Source of the DNA: an uncultured Ruminococcus sp.
GTDB lineage: Bacteria; Bacillota; Clostridia; Oscillospirales; Ruminococcaceae
DNA length: 15,360 bases
Assembly: GCA_946612185.1 (NCBI GenBank)
Contig: CAMOEP010000021.1
Coordinates: 1-15,360, forward strand
Reading direction: 5' to 3'
In this document: positions 1-6,339 of the stretch, piece after piece
Layout: the number at the start of each line of letters is the position of its first letter
How positions within the stretch are numbered: the stretch's first letter is position 1
Program-made: the position numbers and the translations under genes
Notes under the pieces: model-generated
The model's database searches: none
What the model was told of the DNA's origin: nothing
The model's input: the letters and a program-made list of their open reading frames with translations, nothing else

Positions 1-7
1 TCCTCCC
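1..7 (-). promoter_or_regulatory. Ribosome-binding-site-like GGGAGGA at the left edge
   Basis: The minus strand reads GGGAGGA about 30 bases after the solute-binding protein's stop codon, and no terminator hairpin lies between them. This fits the ribosome binding site of another co-transcribed gene starting just outside the window, plausibly an importer component. The start codon itself is not visible. Confidence 0.35.
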
Positions 8-36
8 AGTAAGCGCCCCGTAAGAGAAGCCCAGGG

Positions 37-1689
37 TCAATACTCACAACGGCGGCGGACTTCGGCGGTGAGAGCGTCGAAGTATACTTTGCTGTCGATA
101 GTGTCGTACTCGGCGCTGTATTCCTCCCAGGTCTTTTCAAAGTCACTGGTCATTACAAGCTGCGGCAGGTACTTATGCTTCAATGCATCAAGCTGCTTCA
201 TTGCACGTCCCGCAGGTGTACTGTCGGTAAGGGTATTGTTATACGTCCACATAGGATACCAGGGTTTGTTCTCAGGCGCTTCGTTGAGAAGTTCCACATA
301 GGTCTTTACGCCATATGCATCGAAACAGCGCTTCACGTCGTCGCTGAGTTTCTGGTAGAACTCGTTAGGCTGATATGAAGGGCAGTACGCATTGATACCG
401 TCCTGAGCCATGCCAAAATAATAAGGCAGATTATTGTAAAGGCATATATTAGCCTTGGCATAGTCAGCATCATGCCAGTTTTTCCTCTGCTCCTCGGTCT
501 GGTAGAATATACCGTCGTCGTCCACCATGTAGTCCTTGCCCTCAATGCCCCAGAAGCGAAGGGTCAGTATCTCTGGTTCAAGCAGGTCACTCATGAACTT
601 GAATGCGCCGTCAGGGTCGGTACAGCTTACTGTAACGCTTACGCCGCTGGAATTATTCATAGTTATCTGCGAGTGGTAATGCTCCTTGATGCCCTGGTCG
701 ATAGTTACACCAATGGGTATATAGGTACACTCCGGAGGCAGGTCAAGCGTTGCATTATTGAAGTTCCAGTGCTGGTCAACCATTCCCAGAACCCTGCCGC
801 TCTTTATCTTTTCGTAGTACTGGTCAGTGGTGAGGAGGAAGCACTCCGGGTCGATAAGTCCCTTTGCGTACTCCTCATTCAGCTTATTGAACCAGCGCTT
901 TGCAGTAGGTGAACGGTTATAGTCGCAGGCTTCGAGAGTATCCTCGTTCACATAACAGCAGCCGTCATTTGGGTATCCGTCAAGGAACATAGGCGGATTG
1001 TCAAGGCTGAAAAAGTAGGTATCGTTAGCAAGTATCTCATAGCCGATATACGGCTCACCGTTTTCGTCGGTGGGATTAGCTGCAATATAGCTTTCCAGCA
1101 GGTTAAAATAGTCATCAAGGGTAACTATCTCCGGATAGCCTGCCCATTCCAGAACCTTTACCTGAACCCAGAAAGCTTCCTCGCCGTGGTCAGTACCGGT
1201 GTCCCGGATATAATTCTTGGAAAACAGCGGTACTATATAGATATGACCGTCCTCGGCACGAACTCTGTTCCACTCGCTGTCGGTGTACATATTCTTTATA
1301 TTGGGGTACTCGTCCCAGTACTGGTCGATCGGCACAAGGGCGTTAGCTTCAAGGAGTTTCTGGTATGACCCGGAACTGGAAGCGATGAAGTCGGGGTAAT
1401 TTCCCGAAAGCAGCATCTCGTTCACTATCTGCTCATCGTTTTCCGCATCGCCCAGCCATGTCTCATCACACTGAGCGCCTATCTTTTCAGCTATCAGCGT
1501 CTTGACAGCGTTATCCGGCGTAACAGCGTCCTTTTTTCTGGCGTTGAAGAATCCTGTATACACACGGGCAGCAGTTTTCTGCGATGTCTTTTCGGTGGTT
1601 GAAGAATTTGTGGAAGTATTGCCGCATGAAGTCATGGCTGATGCCATAAGAACGGCTAAAGTCAGCGAGATAAAACGTTTTGTATTCAT
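37..1689 (-). CDS. Extracellular solute-binding lipoprotein (ABC importer type, LplA-like)
   Basis: A probable lipid-anchored substrate-capture protein of an ABC importer, acting outside the membrane and most likely binding an oligosaccharide. The 550-residue product starts with a Lys/Arg-containing signal peptide and a lipobox-like AMTSC, so Cys22 would be the lipidated residue. A low-complexity Ser/Thr linker follows, then a large mature domain rich in aromatic residues. Its length and texture fit family 1 solute-binding proteins of the LplA type. An upstream in-frame ATG (1710) would add seven residues, but CAGGAG lies a few bases before the ATG at 1689, which gives a normal signal peptide. 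It is the third gene of the operon, 43 bases after the sensor gene. No permease or ATPase is in the window. A GGGAGGA on the minus strand at the left edge suggests that another gene follows. The ligand cannot be read from the sequence. Confidence 0.85.
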   Translation of the reverse strand: MNTKRFISLTLAVLMASAMTSCGNTSTNSSTTEKTSQKTAARVYTGFFNARKKDAVTPDNAVKTLIAEKIGAQCDETWLGDAENDEQIVNEMLLSGNYPDFIASSSGSYQKLLEANALVPIDQYWDEYPNIKNMYTDSEWNRVRAEDGHIYIVPLFSKNYIRDTGTDHGEEAFWVQVKVLEWAGYPEIVTLDDYFNLLESYIAANPTDENGEPYIGYEILANDTYFFSLDNPPMFLDGYPNDGCCYVNEDTLEACDYNRSPTAKRWFNKLNEEYAKGLIDPECFLLTTDQYYEKIKSGRVLGMVDQHWNFNNATLDLPPECTYIPIGVTIDQGIKEHYHSQITMNNSSGVSVTVSCTDPDGAFKFMSDLLEPEILTLRFWGIEGKDYMVDDDGIFYQTEEQRKNWHDADYAKANICLYNNLPYYFGMAQDGINAYCPSYQPNEFYQKLSDDVKRCFDAYGVKTYVELLNEAPENKPWYPMWTYNNTLTDSTPAGRAMKQLDALKHKYLPQLVMTSDFEKTWEEYSAEYDTIDSKVYFDALTAEVRRRCEY

Positions 1690-1732
1690 AGCAACTCCTG
1701 TAAATGTCATGGCCGTCCGGAGATGGTCGGGT

Positions 1733-3295
1733 TTAGGTAAGGATAAGTTTGATGATGATGTCTGTACATTCGTCGGATATGGCAGTAAGCGAAACGCTGT
1801 CGCCGCAGCAGTATTTCAGCCGCAGGAACGGGTTGAACCTGCTGCCTTTTGAGAAGTCATACTCCTCGCTGATACGGCTGTCCTCGAATATTGCATTCAG
1901 TCGCAGAAGCGTAGTTTTTGCTATAGGCTTTGAGCAGTTATACCTCATAGTCAGAACGCCGCTGACCACTCTTATATTTATCTTCTTTCTGCCAGAATAT
2001 CCGCAAAGTGCCTCTGCTGCAAGGGCAAGCGCCATTCCTGGTATCTTATTATCAGGAACATTCTCCGGCAGGACAAGTTCTATGCCTTTTCCGCTGACGA
2101 ACTTCTCCAGGAGGTCAAGTTCCTCCTTTATGGTATTTTCGTCCTGATACCTTATGTTCAGTTCAGGATAATTATTCTGCACAAAAAGCTGTGCGTCCAT
2201 ACGCATGGCAACACCGAAAAGTGCGCTGTAGTCGCCGCTTTTCTCCATAAGTGACTCGCTGCTTCGTGCAACCTCGTCGCTGCGGCGGATAAGTCTTTCG
2301 CTGAGTGAAACGCCTATGTCGATAAGGTCGCTTATCTCGTCGCTGCCGTAGTTCTTTCCACGGAGGGATATAAGTGTTCCGTCGTTATCAGCAAGCTTCT
2401 GCGCCATGAAGCTTCTCCGGCGGATACTGCTGCTGATACTCCAGAGGAATATGATAAGCGCTATACCAAAGGCAAATCCTACTGCGAATATTGGTATCAC
2501 CCTTGTGAAGCCGCTGAGGAGCGCCATATCAGACGACAGTGAATAGAACTCCACATCGGTGGTGTAGTAGTTCTTTGTCAGTGCGCAGAAATTGTGGGTT
2601 ATGGAGATATCCTCCATTTTTGCGCCGGGAGTACTGCTGTAGATTATACTTGCGCCGCTGACGATAAAAATATCGCCGTCGAAGTCAATGCTGTCGATAC
2701 ATGATTTAAGCTGAGTAAGGTTCAGATCAATTTTCAGGTACGCATCGCCGTGGGTCAATTCTTGCAGATCAAGTCGGCGTATCAGTGATACTTCGCCGTT
2801 TGCTGAATTGCAGTACATCACCATAGCACGTCCAAGTCTGTTGTAGGTGGTGAGCCATTCTGAATTGACTGCCGAACTTAGCTGGGCGATATTTCCGCCG
2901 GGGAGTATAGTCGGATTTGAGGTGTACACGGTATAGTGCTTTACCGCATTGGATTCAGCAATAGCGGTAGGGCTGTTTTGAAGCATGGCGTAGTAGTCAT
3001 CATAGTACTCCGCCGATGATTCGTATTCCTTATCAAGGAAGGTATACATATTGGGGTTTGCATAGATATTTCGTGCAATAGAAACGCCGCTGCCTATCGC
3101 CATTTCAAAAAGCTGCTGGGAAGCGTATATAGCGGTCTGTTCATTTTTCCTCTCGCAATCGCTGCGTGTAAGGGAGGTATACCAGGCGGAGGAAATGACC
3201 ATGAGCAAAAAGCCTGAAAGCCATATTCCCGCTGCCAGAAGGAATTTCTTCCTAATGGTCATTCCGCCGGTATTCTTTATTTTCTTTTCACTCAA
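1733..3295 (-). CDS. YesM-like membrane sensor with degenerate histidine-kinase domain
   Basis: A 520-residue membrane sensor. Membrane segments at about 17-38 and 266-287 enclose an extracellular domain of about 225 residues, the layout of Cache-domain YesM-type kinases. The C-terminal 230 residues keep the outline of such a kinase. A helical stretch (320-400) is followed by PGMALALAAEALCGY (419-433), where kinases have PPLLLQPLVENAIKHG, and by a short beta segment with a terminal RLKYCCGDS. The phosphoacceptor HFLYN motif is missing, the N-box Asn is gone, and no DNGxG is visible, so it probably neither binds ATP nor phosphorylates. The start is TTG: TGGAG sits nine bases upstream, right after the preceding gene's stop (15-base gap). 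An ATG at residue 12 is the alternative. The role is probably signal reception for the operon; the assignment rests on by-eye comparison. Confidence 0.65.
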   Translation of the reverse strand: MSEKKIKNTGGMTIRKKFLLAAGIWLSGFLLMVISSAWYTSLTRSDCERKNEQTAIYASQQLFEMAIGSGVSIARNIYANPNMYTFLDKEYESSAEYYDDYYAMLQNSPTAIAESNAVKHYTVYTSNPTILPGGNIAQLSSAVNSEWLTTYNRLGRAMVMYCNSANGEVSLIRRLDLQELTHGDAYLKIDLNLTQLKSCIDSIDFDGDIFIVSGASIIYSSTPGAKMEDISITHNFCALTKNYYTTDVEFYSLSSDMALLSGFTRVIPIFAVGFAFGIALIIFLWSISSSIRRRSFMAQKLADNDGTLISLRGKNYGSDEISDLIDIGVSLSERLIRRSDEVARSSESLMEKSGDYSALFGVAMRMDAQLFVQNNYPELNIRYQDENTIKEELDLLEKFVSGKGIELVLPENVPDNKIPGMALALAAEALCGYSGRKKINIRVVSGVLTMRYNCSKPIAKTTLLRLNAIFEDSRISEEYDFSKGSRFNPFLRLKYCCGDSVSLTAISDECTDIIIKLILT

Positions 3296-3310
3296 AAAGT
3301 GTCACTCCAA

Positions 3311-4570
3311 TCAACGTTCAGGCATTTGAAGGAGCATTTTCAACTCTGCCTTTTTCTCATACATACCTTCCTCCGCTTCGGTAAGAAGGCTGTCGTAGTC
3401 GAAGCTGCCCTTGCCGTAGGAGCAGCCATAGGAAAGTGCGCATTTCAGCGGGTCTGAGTCTCTGTTGAGTATTATCGGTGATTCACTTTCGATACGGGAT
3501 ATAACACTGTCCATTTCACGATATGTACATTCGGTCATGACCATGAGAAATTCATCGCCGCCCATACGGAAGCAATAGTCCTTCGGGGACATAAGTTCCT
3601 TGATGTACTCTGCCGCACGCTTGATAACGTAGTCGCCGCTTTCGTGACCGAGAGTATCATTCATAAGCTTCAGGTTATTAACGTCGAAGTATATCACGCA
3701 TATCGACGAACAACTGCGGAAGTTCTCGATCATATTATGATAACAGCGCTTATTGAGAGTGCCGGTCATACCGTCGTGGTTTGCATCGAATATGGCACGG
3801 GACAAATTTTCAGCGCCGCTGTTGATATGCATGAACATCTTATTTACAGCGCTGCTGAGTCCGCTTATCTCATCGTCCCTGGTATCGGTGGAATTATCCT
3901 CGTCCTCGCCGGTAAAGCTGAGGGACGTGTCGGTAAGTTCCTTGATAGGACGGAAGATATTTCGCTCCATGAGTACGGAAAAAACCCTGACGATAATAAG
4001 GGAAAGTGTCATCATAAAGACGTATACCAGAAGTATCGGCACGTTGAAGCTGTCCAGAGGCGACTTTTTCATATGCACTATTATGTACCCTACCGGCTGG
4101 TCGTCAACGGTGCGGACACTGGTGTAGCATACTGTCTCATCGCCGGAGCTATCATTCCATGAATTGCGGCAGTTGATAAGCTCAGCCATGACCGACTGGG
4201 TATATTCGTCGTATTCCTGACGATTTCCCAGTTCATCGTCGCCGGTATCGTATATACATATCCCGCCGCTGTTATTGAAGGAGTACAGGGATATACGGTT
4301 CACGCTGCTGCTGTTCTCGGACTGGAAGTCTTTCAGCTTGCGAAGGGTCGAGAAGTACTCCTCGTCGGTAATACGGGTAACATTGTAGTTTCTTGCGCTG
4401 TCCGGCTCAATGACACTCAGGGCAAACTGATTTACAGCTTTGTCCATGTCAGTCTGATAGAATTCACCGAATGATCTCAGGCAAAAATAGACAACCGCAA
4501 AGCAGATTGTCACAAAAAACAGCAGAGCGCCGGCAGCATATCCGCTGATCTTATCCTTAACTGATCTCAT
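3311..4570 (-). CDS. Membrane-bound diguanylate cyclase (sensor-HAMP-GGDEF)
   Basis: Makes the second messenger c-di-GMP from two GTP. The 419-residue protein has membrane segments at about 9-31 and 178-199, an extracellular sensor of about 145 residues, a HAMP-like linker (about 200-252, containing RPIKELTD) and a C-terminal GGDEF domain (about 260-419). The active-site loop GGDEF (337-341) is intact, as are FDVNNLKLMNDTLGHESGD and the terminal EEGMYEKK. The allosteric inhibition site RxxD, expected just before GGDEF, reads SPKD, so the Arg is missing and product inhibition is probably weak. First gene of the operon, with its promoter about 55 bases upstream. The ribosome binding site is poor: AGGG lies 14 bases before the ATG, and no better start is seen. 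Co-transcription with a sensor and a solute-binding protein suggests it reports an extracellular nutrient. Confidence 0.92.
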   Translation of the reverse strand: MRSVKDKISGYAAGALLFFVTICFAVVYFCLRSFGEFYQTDMDKAVNQFALSVIEPDSARNYNVTRITDEEYFSTLRKLKDFQSENSSSVNRISLYSFNNSGGICIYDTGDDELGNRQEYDEYTQSVMAELINCRNSWNDSSGDETVCYTSVRTVDDQPVGYIIVHMKKSPLDSFNVPILLVYVFMMTLSLIIVRVFSVLMERNIFRPIKELTDTSLSFTGEDEDNSTDTRDDEISGLSSAVNKMFMHINSGAENLSRAIFDANHDGMTGTLNKRCYHNMIENFRSCSSICVIYFDVNNLKLMNDTLGHESGDYVIKRAAEYIKELMSPKDYCFRMGGDEFLMVMTECTYREMDSVISRIESESPIILNRDSDPLKCALSYGCSYGKGSFDYDSLLTEAEEGMYEKKAELKMLLQMPER

Positions 4571-4592
4571 TGAACCATTTCACGCCCTTTTC

Positions 4593-4609
4593 TGTGAAAA
4601 AATTTCACA
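4593..4609. promoter_or_regulatory. Palindrome TGTGAAA-N3-TTTCACA in the leader of the cyclase operon
   Basis: Seven-base inverted arms separated by AAA lie in the 5' leader, about 10-27 bases after the predicted transcription start and 23 bases before the ATG. It could be an operator or a small RNA hairpin. A closely related palindrome lies before the rlmB promoter (10021-10034). Confidence 0.4.
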
Positions 4610-4616
4610 TAAATCT

Positions 4617-4688
4617 ACCTGTATATATTTTACTACATTCTGGCATATTTGTCAACCATTTTCATGAATTTTGCAAGTATATACAGGT
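4617..4688. repeat. Pair of 11-bp inverted arms flanking the cyclase promoter
   Basis: ACCTGTATATA at 4617-4627 and its exact inverse TATATACAGGT at 4678-4688 bracket the promoter. One arm overlaps the -10 edge and the predicted start site; the other lies upstream of the -35. Their centres are 61 bases apart, close to six helical turns, so a repressor could bind both and loop the DNA. The spacing makes an RNA hairpin unlikely. Related CCTGTATATA occurs at 15218-15227. Confidence 0.4.
4627..4655 (-). promoter_or_regulatory. Sigma-A promoter of the cyclase/sensor/solute-binding operon
   Basis: On the minus strand a perfect -35 TTGACA (4650-4655) and -10 TAAAAT (4627-4632) are separated by exactly 17 bases. 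Transcription would start near 4620, giving a leader of about 50 bases before the cyclase gene. It lies downstream of the LCP gene's terminator, so the left operon is an independent unit. Confidence 0.8.
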
Positions 4689-4708
4689 GTATTTTTTACA
4701 AAATGTAT

Positions 4709-4737
4709 AAAAAACGGAGCAGTACATCGACTGCTCC
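4709..4737 (-). terminator. Rho-independent terminator after the LCP gene
   Basis: On the minus strand an 8-bp stem, GGAGCAGT paired with ACTGCTCC around a 6-base loop (4716-4737), is followed by one G and six Ts (4709-4714). It lies ten bases after the LCP stop codon and ends the rlmB operon. Confidence 0.9.
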
Positions 4738-4747
4738 TGTTAGATAA

Positions 4748-6316
4748 TTATTTATCTGCAAAAACCTTTTCCTGAATGATGCGATAGTTCTGGTCAAAGT
4801 CAAGACCAAGTGACGAGCCGCTGTCGGTATACTCCTCCCAGTAGGTGTCCTCAGCCGGTATCTGAAGCTGACTGATATCGTATCCGTAAAGGAAAGGCAC
4901 TCTCAGTGAAAGCATATACATCTGACCGGTGTTCATATTTGAACGCACCTGCGGCATTACATCGTTCATTATATTGCTGATAGCGGTGGGCTTTACCTTT
5001 TTTATCTCGTTAAGAACTGTGGTTATGACCTCACGCTGACGCTGAGTACGCTCGAAGTCGGCGTTGCCGATATGCCTTATACGGGCATAGGAAAGTGCCT
5101 GTTTGCCGTTAAGGTGAAGTTTTCCGCCGCTTGTAAGGAGGTCGGAAAGCTTATCGTCGCCCATTATCTCGTTGACCTCAGCCTGGAGGATAGTATTTAT
5201 CTCCCCTGCCTCTGCATCGGATACGTCAATATCAATGCCACCGACAGCATCAACTATTCCTGCAAATGATATGAAATTCACTGAAACGTAGTCATCAACA
5301 GCAACATGGAAATTCTGCTCGATAGTATCCATAAGCAGTCCTGCGCCACCGTAGGAGTAGGAAGCGTTCAGCTTGTCCCAGCCGTAGCCGGGGATATTCA
5401 CATAGCAGTCACGCATGAAGGATGTAAGGGTTATCTCCTTTGTGCGGCTGTTAATGCTGAAAAGTATCATCGTGTCGGAACGTCCACGCTCATCAAGTGA
5501 CCTGCCATCAGTTCCCACAAGGAGTACACTGGTAACGTAGGGGGCTGAAAGTGAACCGGCGGTACGGTAGCGCTCACCTTCGTCCTCATATCTGACCTTC
5601 TTGATAAGTCCAAGGGCTATGACGGAGTATATCGCAAAGATAACCACAAGAACGGTAAGGAGTGCGAAAAGTATCCTGCCGATAAGTCTGGAGAAAATGC
5701 CGCCGCTGTGCTTTTTTCTCTGCTTCTGACGTGGATTTCTTCCGGATGACGAAGGTTTTGAGGACTTTTTCCGCTGCTGACCGGACTGTCTGGGCTGACC
5801 AGGATAAGGCTGCTGTGGATAAGGCTGACCCTGGTAGGGCTGCTGAGGTGCGCCCTGGTACGGCTGCCCCTGATACGGCTGCTGAGGTGCGCCCTGGTAC
5901 GGCTGTCCCTGATACGGCTGCTGAGGTGTACTCTGGTACGGCTGTCCCTGATACGGCTGCTGATGTGCGCCCTGGTACGGCTGTCCCTGATATGTCTGCT
6001 GAGGGGCACTCTGGTACGGCTGCCCCTGATACGGCTGCTGAGGAGTACTCTGGTACGGCTGTCCCTGATACGGCTGCTGAGGAGTACTCTGGTACGGCTG
6101 TCCCTGATAGGACTGCTGGGGAGTACTCTGATACTGCTGTCCCTGATACGGCTGCTGAGGGGCACTCTGGTACGGCTGTCCCTGATAGGACTGCTGCTGC
6201 GGTGTGCCGCCCTGCTGCTGGTACTGCTGCCCCTGACGTGCTGCCTCAGGAGGTATGTACATAGTACTTTCGTTGTCTGTATTCCGGGAATTTCCATGAT
6301 TTTTTCTGTTTGCCAT
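4748..6316 (-). CDS. LytR-CpsA-Psr (LCP) family protein with cytoplasmic Tyr/Gln/Pro repeats
   Basis: LCP proteins transfer lipid-linked glycopolymers such as teichoic acids or capsule to peptidoglycan on the outer face of the membrane. The 522-residue product has a long N-terminal tail with nine 13-residue repeats (42-158), a basic stretch (182-203), one membrane segment (213-238) and the LCP domain (about 264-440). Expected landmarks are present: LLVGTDGR (265-272), RSDTMI (279-284), SFMRDCYV (299-306), and the ARIRH...DFERTQRQRE block (411-429) with the phosphate-binding arginines. The domain looks intact; the tail is unusual. The ATG at 6316 has GAAAGGAG six bases upstream. It follows the pseudo-ATPase gene by 23 bases and is the last gene before the terminator. 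The membrane topology puts the tail in the cytoplasm. Confidence 0.93.
   Translation of the reverse strand: MANRKNHGNSRNTDNESTMYIPPEAARQGQQYQQQGGTPQQQSYQGQPYQSAPQQPYQGQQYQSTPQQSYQGQPYQSTPQQPYQGQPYQSTPQQPYQGQPYQSAPQQTYQGQPYQGAHQQPYQGQPYQSTPQQPYQGQPYQGAPQQPYQGQPYQGAPQQPYQGQPYPQQPYPGQPRQSGQQRKKSSKPSSSGRNPRQKQRKKHSGGIFSRLIGRILFALLTVLVVIFAIYSVIALGLIKKVRYEDEGERYRTAGSLSAPYVTSVLLVGTDGRSLDERGRSDTMILFSINSRTKEITLTSFMRDCYVNIPGYGWDKLNASYSYGGAGLLMDTIEQNFHVAVDDYVSVNFISFAGIVDAVGGIDIDVSDAEAGEINTILQAEVNEIMGDDKLSDLLTSGGKLHLNGKQALSYARIRHIGNADFERTQRQREVITTVLNEIKKVKPTAISNIMNDVMPQVRSNMNTGQMYMLSLRVPFLYGYDISQLQIPAEDTYWEEYTDSGSSLGLDFDQNYRIIQEKVFADK
5843..6193 (-). repeat. Nine in-frame 39-bp tandem repeats in the LCP gene
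   Basis: Nine units of 13 codons with consensus QPYQGQPYQSTPQ run without a break over 351 bp (residues 42-158), followed by a partial unit. Variation is limited: S/T for P at position 2, SA, GA or ST at positions 10-11, and one H for P in unit 6. Near-identical DNA units imply recent expansion or homogenisation, and copy number could vary between strains. Confidence 0.9.
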
Positions 6317-6339
6317 CTCGTTCTCCTTTCAACGGAGTT

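Noticed and set aside
5731..6297. Long open frames on both strands across the LCP repeat region
   Set aside because: They are shadows of the 39-bp repeats: no stop arises in the other frames because the unit length is divisible by three. The products are Arg/Thr/Ser-rich or Ala/Gly-rich, with no domain or ribosome binding site.
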